From DASSKO01 sp035690425 (GTDB lineage: Bacteria > Actinomycetota > Actinomycetes > Propionibacteriales > Nocardioidaceae): 23,122 bases of DNA. Shown in pieces: positions 13,565 through 21,613 of this stretch; position 1 is the stretch's first letter; every line of letters begins with the position of its first letter. The notes below the pieces were generated by a model. It was not told the DNA's origin. It worked only from the letters and a program-made list of their open reading frames with translations, and searched no databases. A program made the position numbers and the translations under genes. Location: NCBI GenBank assembly GCA_035690425.1, contig DASSKO010000209.1, forward strand, positions 1 through 23,122. Reading direction: 5' to 3'.

Positions 13565-16500
13565 TGTCGTCGGCCGTCAGCGGCGCCGAGAGCAGCGCGT
13601 CCTCGTCCATCACGCTGCGGAACAGGTCGGACTTGCGCTCCTTGAGCGCCATCACCTTGTCCTCGATCGTGCCCTCCGACACCAGCCGGTAGACCACGAC
13701 GGTCTTGTCCTGCCCGATGCGGTGGGTCCGGTCCACGGCCTGGGCCTCGGTGGCCGGGTTCCACCAGGGATCGAGCACGAAGCAGTAGTCGGCCTCGGTG
13801 AGGTTCAGCCCGAAACCGCCGGCCTTGAGACTGATCAGGAAGACCGGGGCGTCACCGTCCTTGAACGCATCGATCGCCTTGCCGCGATTGCGGGTGCGCC
13901 CGTCCAGATAGCAGTACGGCACTCCGTCGGCGTCGAGGCGGTCACGAATCCGGCGGAGAAAGCCGGTGAACTGGCTGAACACCAGCGCCCGGTGTCCCTC
14001 ACGCACCACCTCGTCGAGATGCTCCAGCAGCGCGTCGACCTTGCTGGAGCGCACATTGGCGTGCTTGGGGTCGACCAGGAACGGGTCGAGGCTCAGCTGC
14101 CGCAGCAACGTCAGCGACTTCAAGATCGTGAAGCGGTTCTTGTCGAGGTCGCCGATCAGTCCCAGGATCTTCTGCCGCTCGCGCTGCAGGTGGGTGTCGT
14201 AGATCTGGCGGTGCCGCGGCGTGAGGGTCACCTCCAGGACCTGCTCCTGCTTCGGCGGAAGCTCGGCGGCCACCTGCTCCTTCGCCCGGCGCAGCATCAG
14301 CGGGCGTATCCGCCGCCGCAGCGAGGACAGCAGTGCCGGGTCGGTGCCCCGCTCGATCGGGCGGCGGTAGAGCTCGGTGAACTGTTGTGGGCTGGGGAAC
14401 AGCCCGGGTGCCGCGATGGACAGCAGCGACCACAGGTCCATCAGGTTGTTCTCCAGCGGCGTCCCGGTGACCGCAAGCTTGAACGGGGCAGGCAACCGGC
14501 GTGCGCACTGGTACGTCTTGCCCTGGCGGTTCTTCACGAACTGCGCCTCGTCGAGCACCAGCCCGCTCCACGGCAGTGCGCCGTACGCGTCGTAGTCGAT
14601 GCGGAACAACGCATAGGAGGTGAGCACGACATCGGCGTCCACGACGTCCTGCGACAGCGGCACTCCCCTCCGTGCCTCCGTCTCGCTCACCGTGACGACG
14701 CTCAGGCCGGGCGCGAACCGTGCGGTCTCGTTGGCCCAGTTCTGGACGACGCTGGCGGGCGCGACGACGAGGACCGGCGCCGTGAGCTCGCCGGCTTCCT
14801 TGGCCCGGCAGAGCACGGCGAGCGTCTGCACGGTCTTGCCCAGACCCATGTCGTCGGCGAGGATGCCGCCGAGCCCGTGGTCCCACAGGAAGCTCAGCCA
14901 GCGATAGCCGTCGCGTTGGTACGGACGCAGGTCGGCGGCGAGGCCGGGCGGCACGGCGGGCGGCTCGACATCCTCGAAGTCGACCAGGCCCTGCACGATC
15001 GTGGCCCAGCGCTGACTCTGCGCGTCGACGACCCCGAGCGCACGCAGCTCCTCCCACAGACCCGCCTGGTAGGGGCTGATACGCAGGCCCTCCGACGGAG
15101 CGTCGGGCAGGCTCCGGGCCTCGTCGATGAGCCGGCGCAGCTCGTGCAGCTCCGGTCGGTCGATGCGCAGCCAGGTGCCGCTCGCCAGCAGCAGGTGCGT
15201 CTGGTCCTGCGCCAGCGCCGTGAACAGCTCGTCGAAGCCGATCTCCTCGCCGTCGACCGAGACGGTGACGCCGAGGTCGAACCAGTCCGAGCTGTCGGCG
15301 GAGTCCGCGGCCGACATCCGCACGGTCGGTGCGTTCTCGGCGGGCCGGAACGTGGGCGGGGTGCCGACCTCTTCGATCACCACGTCGTCGCGGTCTTGGA
15401 GCTTGGGCAAGATCTCGTCGGTGAACACCACGGCGTCCATGCCGGCGAGGATCACCGCAGGCACCAGTCGCCGCTGACCGGACTCGGTGACGCACAGCTG
15501 CGGTAGGCAGTCGTCGTCGAGATCCAGCTCACGCAGCAGACGGCGCTCGGCGGCCGGGTCACGGGCCGCGTCGTCGTCCTGCCCCGTCAGCGGATGCCTG
15601 TTCACGGTGTCACCGAGCCGGTACTCGAAGCTCCACTCCAGCGCCAGCCGGTGACCGTCGCGGTAGGTGATCGTCAGGGCCAGCCGCGGCGGGCGGATCT
15701 CCGGCAACCTGATCGAGTCGTCCGAGGAGACCACCGCAATCGACTGCCGAAGCCGCGGATAGAAGTCATGGACGAACCGGTCGACATCTCCGGACGGGAT
15801 CCGCAGCGTGCGGCTGTCGCGCACGAGCTGCGACACGGTCGGGGCCATGGGTTGGTCGAGGCGGGCGAGGAGCAGCCCCGGCTCGGTGCTGACCGCCACG
15901 CCGTGCGGCGTCCGGCCGATGAAGTCGACCGCCGCCGGATCCACGACCTGGTCACCGACCCTGATCACCGCGGCCAGCGTCGACTCGGATGCGTTGCTCC
16001 GCCGGGTCAGGTCGAGGACGACCGTGGCCGCGCTCGTGGCCACCATGACCGGCCCGTCGGAAGCCTTGGCGGGCACCAGCTCGACGCCGGCGTCGGCCGC
16101 CTCCTCGAGCAGTCGCCACAGCGAGGGTCCGAACTGGTCGAGGAAGACGGCGTCGTCGTACCCGTAGACGGACATGCTGCTCGCCTGGTAGGCGACGTAG
16201 AGCTCGCGCAGGGCGGCATGGTGCTCGGCGAGATAGCGGGAGTGCGCGAAGTCGTAGCGCAGGTTGTTCCAGGAGACGCCGGTGCGCACCCACTTGCCGC
16301 TGCGACCCGGGACCACCGGTCGGAGCCGCACCCGCCGGTGCGGCAGCGTGGGGGCGCTGCCGTACACCGGTGGGTAGCCAGGCCGCGCGAGCTCCACGTC
16401 GAGCTGCAGCGCCATCGGGATGTCGCTCTCCGACGCGGCCCGGGCGCCGGACCGGATGACGGGGGCCAGCGAAGCCTCCCATTGCGCGGTGGGAACGTCG

Positions 16501-16823
16501 GCGGACGCGGCAGGGCCGAGCTGCGCACGAGCGGCGATCAACACCGCCGCAGCGTGCTTGCAGTCGATGCCGACCGGGCACGTGCAGTACGCGTCCACGT
16601 AGGCGTCCGCGTCGTCCTCCTCCGGGTCGATGCTCACCGTGGTCCGGTAGCGCCGGCCGGCGCTGCCGACCACGACGGCGAACACGGTCTGCCCGTCCTC
16701 GTCGACGACGAGGTCGAGCACCCTGCCCGCCTGCGCATACGACGCGCCGCGGCGGTATGCGTCGGCGCCGAGGCTGGCGCGAATCACCGAGTCGTCCATC
16801 TGGGTGGCCAATGTCAGCTGCAC
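13542..16823 (-). CDS. SNF2-family helicase with N-terminal SWIM zinc finger
   Basis: A 1093-residue ATP-dependent DNA translocase. A SWIM finger C-x-C-x5-C-x-H (Cys80, Cys82, Cys88, His90, in YCTCPVGIDCKH) lies near the N terminus and is followed by about 450 residues of mixed alpha/beta. The SNF2 ATPase has DDMGLGKT at about 657-664, DEAQ at about 758-761, and the C-terminal lobe with DPWWNPATEAQAVDRTHRIGQ near 1018-1038. The RHIGQ-like 'HRIGQ' is the classic SNF2 motif VI. Such proteins remodel or strip DNA-bound proteins, and bacterial members are tied to RapA-like or repair roles. The open frame runs on to 18191, but that part is antisense to the ABC operon and is rejected. The GTG at 16823 lies seven bases after a TACGCT -10 box, so the transcript is probably leaderless. 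Confidence 0.93.
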   Translation of the reverse strand: MQLTLATQMDDSVIRASLGADAYRRGASYAQAGRVLDLVVDEDGQTVFAVVVGSAGRRYRTTVSIDPEEDDADAYVDAYCTCPVGIDCKHAAAVLIAARAQLGPAASADVPTAQWEASLAPVIRSGARAASESDIPMALQLDVELARPGYPPVYGSAPTLPHRRVRLRPVVPGRSGKWVRTGVSWNNLRYDFAHSRYLAEHHAALRELYVAYQASSMSVYGYDDAVFLDQFGPSLWRLLEEAADAGVELVPAKASDGPVMVATSAATVVLDLTRRSNASESTLAAVIRVGDQVVDPAAVDFIGRTPHGVAVSTEPGLLLARLDQPMAPTVSQLVRDSRTLRIPSGDVDRFVHDFYPRLRQSIAVVSSDDSIRLPEIRPPRLALTITYRDGHRLALEWSFEYRLGDTVNRHPLTGQDDDAARDPAAERRLLRELDLDDDCLPQLCVTESGQRRLVPAVILAGMDAVVFTDEILPKLQDRDDVVIEEVGTPPTFRPAENAPTVRMSAADSADSSDWFDLGVTVSVDGEEIGFDELFTALAQDQTHLLLASGTWLRIDRPELHELRRLIDEARSLPDAPSEGLRISPYQAGLWEELRALGVVDAQSQRWATIVQGLVDFEDVEPPAVPPGLAADLRPYQRDGYRWLSFLWDHGLGGILADDMGLGKTVQTLAVLCRAKEAGELTAPVLVVAPASVVQNWANETARFAPGLSVVTVSETEARRGVPLSQDVVDADVVLTSYALFRIDYDAYGALPWSGLVLDEAQFVKNRQGKTYQCARRLPAPFKLAVTGTPLENNLMDLWSLLSIAAPGLFPSPQQFTELYRRPIERGTDPALLSSLRRRIRPLMLRRAKEQVAAELPPKQEQVLEVTLTPRHRQIYDTHLQRERQKILGLIGDLDKNRFTILKSLTLLRQLSLDPFLVDPKHANVRSSKVDALLEHLDEVVREGHRALVFSQFTGFLRRIRDRLDADGVPYCYLDGRTRNRGKAIDAFKDGDAPVFLISLKAGGFGLNLTEADYCFVLDPWWNPATEAQAVDRTHRIGQDKTVVVYRLVSEGTIEDKVMALKERKSDLFRSVMDEDALLSAPLTADDIKALLGS

Positions 16824-16895
16824 GCCTGACAGCGTAGGGGCGGCCGCGGACAGTTCGGCGTATCGCTGCCGGTGTATCGCTGTGTATCGTGAGGC
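16824..16895. promoter_or_regulatory. Divergent promoter region between SNF2 and the RseB-ABC operon
   Basis: These 72 bases hold two opposed -10 boxes. On the minus strand TACGCT (16836-16831) ends seven bases before the SNF2 GTG; on the plus strand TATCGT (16885-16890) ends five bases before the RseB-like GTG at 16896. Both fit leaderless transcripts, and no Shine-Dalgarno sequence is visible for either gene. A triple direct repeat overlaps the plus-strand promoter. Confidence 0.5.
16860..16892 (+). repeat. Three direct copies of GTATCG(CTG) in the divergent promoter
   Basis: GTATCGCTG at 16860-16868, GTATCGCTG at 16874-16882 and GTATCGTGA at 16884-16892 lie in the same orientation with start-to-start spacings of 14 and 10 bases. 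The third contains the plus-strand -10 box. The arrangement looks like a tandem operator, although no regulator family is recognised from the unit. Confidence 0.5.
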
Positions 16896-17987
16896 GTGTC
16901 CCCGATCCGCCGCTGGTTCCTCGTGCTGCTGGGAGTCCTGGGGTTGCTCGCGGTTCCGGTGGTCGGGCGGATGCTGCCGGTCCCCGACTCCGACACCAGT
17001 GCGTCGACGCTGCTCGACCGGGTCCATCGGTCCGCCGCCGTGGCGTACTCGGGCTTCGTCGAGTCCACCGGCGGGCTGAGCCTGCCGGCCAGCGACGACT
17101 TCTCCGACCTCGCCACGCTGCTGGGCGAGCGCAGCAGGATGCGGGTGTGGTGGCGCGGTCCGCAGGACTGGCGGGTCGACGCTATCGAGCCGACCGGAGA
17201 GACCGACCTCATCCGCGACGCCGGCGCCACCACGATCTGGGAGTACGAGTCGAACCGCGCGACGCGCACGGTCGACGCCGACATCCGGCTCCCCCGCTCC
17301 TCGGACCTGCTGCCCCCGACACTGGCGCGCCTGCTCCTCGCCGAGGCTACGGCCGCACAGGTGAGCAGGATCGAGGCCGAGCGCATCGCCGGACGCAATG
17401 CGCCCGGCCTGCGTTTCACACCCGCCGAGCCACAGTCCAGCCTCGACCGCGTCGACGTGTGGGTGGACCCGGAGACGGGGCTGCCGTTGCGGGTCATGGT
17501 GTACGGCGGGAGGCAGCGCACACCCGCGATGACGACGACCTTCCTCGACCTGTCGACCGACGTACCCGAGGCCGCGATGACCGAGTTCGCCCCGCCGCCG
17601 GGAGCCGACCTGCGCTTCGACGCCACCATCGACATCGCGGCGGCGGCGAACCGGTTCGCGCCAGCGACGCCGCCCTCGACACTGGCGGGGCTGTCCCGCA
17701 GTGCCGAGCGCGACCTGGGTGCCGTCGGCGAGTACGGCCGGGGCGCGACCCGGCTGCTGGCCATCCCGATCTGGCACGAGAGCGCCGAAGCGCTGCGTGA
17801 CCAGCTGGCGGCCACACCAGGAAGCAGGCAGAACGAGCGCGGGATCCGCGTGAGCGCGGGGCCGCTGGGTCTGCTGCTGACACCGTGCGGCCGTGACGAG
17901 GAGGTGGTCTGGCTGCTCGGTGGGACGGTCACCGACCGCACCTTGCAGCGGGCCGCTGACGAGCTGGTTGGGCTGGCGGGTCGGTGA
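16896..17987 (+). CDS. RseB/MucB (LolA-like fold) domain exported protein
   Basis: A 363-residue protein anchored or exported by an N-terminal hydrophobic segment (about residues 6-22, RRWFLVLLGVLGLLAVPVVG). The region after it, with AAVAYSGFVESTGGLSLP, RMRVWWRGPQDWRVD, TIWEYESN and VDVWVDPETGLPLRV, follows the strand order of the RseB/MucB N-terminal domain, a half-barrel fold related to LolA/LolB lipid carriers. The later part (about 250-360) is a separate alpha/beta segment ending at the membrane-proximal GR. In other bacteria such proteins bind lipid or lipoprotein or sense envelope stress. Here the TGA overlaps the start of an ABC ATPase by GTGA, so it is coupled to an exporter and may act as its extracytoplasmic partner (inference). 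No sigma or anti-sigma gene is adjacent. Confidence 0.75.
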   Translation: MSPIRRWFLVLLGVLGLLAVPVVGRMLPVPDSDTSASTLLDRVHRSAAVAYSGFVESTGGLSLPASDDFSDLATLLGERSRMRVWWRGPQDWRVDAIEPTGETDLIRDAGATTIWEYESNRATRTVDADIRLPRSSDLLPPTLARLLLAEATAAQVSRIEAERIAGRNAPGLRFTPAEPQSSLDRVDVWVDPETGLPLRVMVYGGRQRTPAMTTTFLDLSTDVPEAAMTEFAPPPGADLRFDATIDIAAAANRFAPATPPSTLAGLSRSAERDLGAVGEYGRGATRLLAIPIWHESAEALRDQLAATPGSRQNERGIRVSAGPLGLLLTPCGRDEEVVWLLGGTVTDRTLQRAADELVGLAGR

Positions 17988-18910
17988 TCCGCGTCCGAGG
18001 GTTGACCAAGCGATACGGGCCGATCCTCGCCGTCGACGACATCGACCTCGACGTGCACCAAGGCGACATCTACGGTTTTCTCGGCGCCAACGGCTCCGGC
18101 AAGACCACGACGATCCGGATGCTGCTGGGTCTGGTGCTTGCGACCGACGGGCAGATCGAGGTGCTGGGCCGGTCGATGCCGAGGTCGGCACGGCACGTGC
18201 TGCCTCAGGTCGGTGCCCTGGTCGAGGGGCCGGCGGCCTACGGACACCTCAGCGGACCCGCCAACCTGTCCCTGCTGGACGCCATGGTCGCTGACCGTGG
18301 ACGGCCCGGTCGGCGCAGGCGCAGTCGCCGGCGACGTGTCGAGGAGGTGCTGGAGCAGGTCGGGCTGGCCGGTGTGCGGCGGCCGGTGCGGACCTACTCG
18401 CTGGGTATGCGGCAGCGACTGGGCCTGGCCGCGGCACTGCTGGGCAGCCCTCGACTGCTGGTGCTGGACGAGCCCACCAACGGGCTTGACCCGCAGGGCA
18501 TCACCGAGATCCGCGCGCTGTTGCTCGGCCTGCATCGCGAGGGCACGACGATTCTGCTGTCGAGCCACCTGCTGGCCGAGGTCGAGCAGCTGTGCACCCG
18601 GGTCGGCGTACTCGACCGTGGGCGGGTGGTGCTCGAGGACGAGCTCGCCGCGTTGCGGGCACCGACCGGCCGCACCATCGTGCGCACGCCGGACGTGGAC
18701 CTGGCGCGGGCGCTGCTCGACGGACGGGTGGAGGAGCACGACGGCCGGCAGCTGCTCGTGAACGGAGCCGACGACGCGGCGACTCTCAATGCAGCGCTGG
18801 TCGCGGGCGGCGTGCGAGTCGACGAGCTGCGCCCGGAGCGGCCGACGCTGGAGCAGGTGGTGCTGACCGCGATCGCGCAGCGGCAGCTGCCGCGGGAGGA
18901 CGCCGGATGA
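17984..18910 (+). CDS. ABC transporter ATP-binding protein
   Basis: A 308-residue ABC ATPase with GANGSGKTT (Walker A, 34-42), signature YSLGMRQRLG (138-147), Walker B LLVLDEPTNGLDP (158-170) with catalytic Glu163, and switch His195 in LSSHLL. The 'SLGMRQR' signature and the C-terminal extension of about 85 residues are typical of the CcmA/BcrA-like exporters that pair with a separate permease. An Arg-rich stretch (about 105-119) is unusual and could lie on the surface. The GTG start overlaps the upstream stop by four bases, and its own TGA overlaps the permease ATG by four bases (ATGA), so translation is coupled through the operon. The cargo is unknown. Confidence 0.92.
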   Translation: MIRVRGLTKRYGPILAVDDIDLDVHQGDIYGFLGANGSGKTTTIRMLLGLVLATDGQIEVLGRSMPRSARHVLPQVGALVEGPAAYGHLSGPANLSLLDAMVADRGRPGRRRRSRRRRVEEVLEQVGLAGVRRPVRTYSLGMRQRLGLAAALLGSPRLLVLDEPTNGLDPQGITEIRALLLGLHREGTTILLSSHLLAEVEQLCTRVGVLDRGRVVLEDELAALRAPTGRTIVRTPDVDLARALLDGRVEEHDGRQLLVNGADDAATLNAALVAGGVRVDELRPERPTLEQVVLTAIAQRQLPREDAG

Positions 18911-19713
18911 TCCGGGTCGAGCTGGTGAAGATGCTGCGCCGCCCGCGCACCTGGATCACCATCGCACTGCTGAACTCGCTCCCCACGCTGGTCGCGGTGC
19001 TGCTGGCGCTCACCGACCTCGGGCCGCGGCCCGGCACGGGTCCCGCGTTCTTGGCGGCGGTGCTCGCTGACGGCACGCTGTTCCCGCTGGCTGCGATGGC
19101 GATCGTGCTCCCGCTCTTCCTGCCGGTGGCGGTGGCGGTGATGGCCGGGGACGCGGTCGCCGGCGAGGCCCAAGCCGGGACGCTGCGCTATCTGCTGGTC
19201 CGGCCGGTCGGCCGCACCCGGCTGCTGGTGGCCAAGCTGGTGAGTGTCATCGCGTTCGTGCTGCTGACCGTGGTGGCCGTCGCGGCGGTCGGGTACGTCG
19301 TCGGGGTGCTGCTGCTCGGGGACCAGCCCCTCGCGACGAGCGTCTCCGGCACGACACTGACGCAGCAGGAGCTCGCGGTGCGGACCCTCGGCGCGGTCGG
19401 CTATGTGACGCTGTCGATGCTGGGAGTGGCTGCTGTCGCCCTGCTGCTGTCAACGGTGACGGACTCCGCACTCGGCGCGGCGCTGGGGGCGTTGGCCTTC
19501 CTGATCGCCTCGACCGTGCTGCTGACGCTCGATGCCGCCGACGCGCTGCGGCCCTATCTGCCGACGCGCTATTGGCTGGACTTCGTCGACCTCTTTCGCG
19601 ACCCGATCCTGTGGCGCGACATCGTCCGCGGGGTCGGGCTGCAGGGCGTCTACGTGGTGGTGTTCCTGGCGGCGGCATGGGCGAACTTCACCACCAAGGA
19701 CATCACGAGCTAG
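18907..19713 (+). CDS. ABC transporter permease (ABC-2 type)
   Basis: A 268-residue membrane protein with about six transmembrane helices. It opens with MIRVELVKMLRRPRTWITIALL, the amphipathic cytoplasmic helix of ABC-2 permeases, and has GDAVAGEAQAGTLRYLLVRPVGR, matching the conserved 'E...GTL..LL..Pv.R' region of that family. It would form the channel partner of the ATPase encoded immediately upstream. The ATG at 18907 overlaps the ATPase stop. The stop TAG at 19711-19713 falls inside the 3' end of the convergent lipase gene (11-base overlap). Confidence 0.9.
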   Translation: MIRVELVKMLRRPRTWITIALLNSLPTLVAVLLALTDLGPRPGTGPAFLAAVLADGTLFPLAAMAIVLPLFLPVAVAVMAGDAVAGEAQAGTLRYLLVRPVGRTRLLVAKLVSVIAFVLLTVVAVAAVGYVVGVLLLGDQPLATSVSGTTLTQQELAVRTLGAVGYVTLSMLGVAAVALLLSTVTDSALGAALGALAFLIASTVLLTLDAADALRPYLPTRYWLDFVDLFRDPILWRDIVRGVGLQGVYVVVFLAAAWANFTTKDITS

Positions 19714-20500
19714 CGGCTCGGCACTCCCGTGCCGACGGTGTGGCCGGGGCCGCCGACGCCAGCTCGTCGGCCACGATGGTGGCCACGGTCGGGTTCGATG
19801 GGAGGTCGGCATGGGACAGCCGGGAGGACTCGCAGACGCTCTGCACGGTGACGTTGAGCGCACCGTCGAGGCGTGCGGAGTCGGGCGGGGTCACGACCTC
19901 GTCGGCCGTCGACCAGATCGAGACGAATTCTGGTCCTTCCGGTGTCTCGTCGCCGGCGTTGAGACGGCGCAGCAGGTCGCTGTCGGGCGCCAGCTGCCGG
20001 CAGGCCGTGGTGCAGCGGACGACGCCGGCGGCAAGGTCGGCGACGGCCGTGCCGTGATGTGGCGAGCCGAGGGTGAGCACCCGGCGGGCGACGTCCGCGC
20101 CGCCGTACTGGTCGACCCAGATCCGTGCGACCACGCCACCTGCGGAGTAGCCGACGACGTCGACGGACCCGGCGCCGGTGCGGGACATCGCCTGCTCGGC
20201 GGCCTCGCCGAGCGTCTGGGCCTGTACGCGCAGATCGATGGTGCCGTCGCCGGCTGAGTCGATCACCGTGACGTCGCGGCCCTGCTCCCGCATCCGACGG
20301 GCGAGGGGCTGCAACGAGCCACCGTCACCGCCGTACCCGGGCACCAGCAGCACGGGGCCGGGCACGTCCTGGTCGACCGCCTGCACGTCGGACTGGGCAC
20401 GGACCCCGAGCACGACGCCAGCGGCGACTCCGGCGGCGGTGACGATCGCCACCACGCCCCAGACGAACCGGCGGCGGGCCGGGGACAGTGAGCTCAGCAC
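19703..20500 (-). CDS. Exported alpha/beta-hydrolase, lipase/esterase-like
   Basis: A 265-residue protein with an N-terminal hydrophobic segment (about 12-33) that acts as a signal anchor or signal peptide. The hydrolase fold shows PVLLVPGYGGDGGSL (oxyanion region, 49-63), nucleophile Ser119 in GYSAGGVVAR, LGSPHHGT (144-151), the probable acid Asp200 in WSTADEVVTP, and His230 in SRLSHADLP. This is the order of secreted triacylglycerol lipases (class 2-like, LipA-type). It should hydrolyse esters or lipids outside the membrane. The GTG start at 20500 has no clear RBS, with GAGAAT just upstream as a possible -10. The gene is convergent with the ABC permease and downstream of the ERCC4 gene on the same strand, 57 bases away. 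Confidence 0.85.
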   Translation of the reverse strand: MLSSLSPARRRFVWGVVAIVTAAGVAAGVVLGVRAQSDVQAVDQDVPGPVLLVPGYGGDGGSLQPLARRMREQGRDVTVIDSAGDGTIDLRVQAQTLGEAAEQAMSRTGAGSVDVVGYSAGGVVARIWVDQYGGADVARRVLTLGSPHHGTAVADLAAGVVRCTTACRQLAPDSDLLRRLNAGDETPEGPEFVSIWSTADEVVTPPDSARLDGALNVTVQSVCESSRLSHADLPSNPTVATIVADELASAAPATPSARECRAASS

Positions 20501-20557
20501 GTGCCCATTCTCGTCCGGCAGCCAAGCTCGGCGCAGCGATGCTCGCCGGCACGACCG

Positions 20558-21529
20558 TCAGGTGGTGTCTGCCGCCCGGAATGCACCCCAGATCTCGGGA
20601 CGTAGTCGGCCACGATCCGGCACGTCATACCCGTGCTCTCGCGCCCACGCCCGCACGCGCGCCGTCGTGGGCTCCGCCGCGGGGACCGCCCCGGCGACCG
20701 GCAGATCGGCCACGACCGCACCGGCGGGAGCGTCCTCGCGGGCCTCCGCGACCGCCGTCGCAAGGAAGCGGTAGGTCCACTCCTGCGCCAGCGCCCTGCT
20801 TTCGCAGAACATGATCGGCACCTGCGGGAACCGCACCTGACACTCGGCGACCGCATCGGCGACGACCGACGGCCGGACCCGCGTCACCTTGAAGACCTCT
20901 GAGTACCGCGCTTCGACGACGACCGCGGCCCGCTCCAGGGCGGAGAGGTCGGCCAGGAGGTAGCGCATCTTTCCGCTGGTCAGCGTCGCGACCAGATCCT
21001 GCATGCTCTTGCGTTCCACGGCCGCCACGAGTGTGCCCGCGACTTCCACGCCGTAGTCCCCCGCCTCCAGCGCCCGGCGGATGGTCGTCGCCTGCTGCTG
21101 GGTGAAGCTCCAGGCGTAGCGCTCGTGGGAGTCGACCAAAATCTCGAACTCCGGCATCCCCGCTGCGCGCGCGGTCGGCAGCGACACGTTGGGCCGCGCC
21201 TGCTTCGCGGTGCGGGCGCTCTGCCAGAAGATCGCCTGTCGCCCCCCACGGATCCGGGTGAAGACGATCTGCGAACGGTTCTCCCGGCCGCGATCGAGCA
21301 CCAGGTCGATCGCCGCGCCCCGGCGTACACAGGACCGAACGGCGACCCGCTCGATGATCTCGGCATCCCCGGGCCAGCCGTCCGCCGCGTGGCAGTAGAC
21401 CTTGCTGGTGCGCGGCCAGGTGTCACGTGCCTTCAGCACGACGCCGTCATTCCCCAGCGGCAGTCGCAGCAGGTACGGCAGTGAGGAGTCTGGGTCGGGG
21501 TTCCGCGCGATCAGGAAGTCATCCGGCAC
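20558..21529 (-). CDS. ERCC4-domain nuclease fused to an Lsr2-type DNA-binding module
   Basis: A 323-residue protein in three parts. Residues 1-120 are an uncharacterised alpha/beta domain. Residues about 125-260 form an ERCC4/XPF-type nuclease core: Asp133 and Glu136 in VDSHERYAW, and VERKSMQDL at 171-179 with Glu172-Arg173-Lys174, the ERK signature. LTSGKMRYLLADLSALER follows, as in the family. Residues about 288-321 (TARVRAWAREHGYDVPDRGRLRPEIWGAF) closely match the Lsr2 C-terminal domain, including the R-G-R loop that reads the minor groove of AT-rich DNA. The protein may therefore be a structure-specific endonuclease directed to AT-rich or foreign DNA (inference). The GTG at 21529 has no RBS and may be leaderless; the -10 candidate CAGACT is weak. 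Confidence 0.85.
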   Translation of the reverse strand: MPDDFLIARNPDPDSSLPYLLRLPLGNDGVVLKARDTWPRTSKVYCHAADGWPGDAEIIERVAVRSCVRRGAAIDLVLDRGRENRSQIVFTRIRGGRQAIFWQSARTAKQARPNVSLPTARAAGMPEFEILVDSHERYAWSFTQQQATTIRRALEAGDYGVEVAGTLVAAVERKSMQDLVATLTSGKMRYLLADLSALERAAVVVEARYSEVFKVTRVRPSVVADAVAECQVRFPQVPIMFCESRALAQEWTYRFLATAVAEAREDAPAGAVVADLPVAGAVPAAEPTTARVRAWAREHGYDVPDRGRLRPEIWGAFRAADTT

Positions 21530-21613
21530 GACACCAGTCTGCCTGGTGAGGTCGACGTCCTCGGCGGCTGTCGCTCGAGGGCCAGCCGACCTCGTGCGGC
21601 AGGGACCCTGGCG

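Noticed and set aside
13242..15506. 754-codon plus-strand frame opposite the SNF2 gene
   Set aside because: It has no domain and biased composition, and it is fully explained as the complement of the SNF2 coding frame.
16824..18191. N-terminal extension of the SNF2 frame on the minus strand
   Set aside because: It lies opposite the RseB-like and ABC genes, has shadow-like composition, and lies beyond a convincing -10 box and GTG start at 16823.
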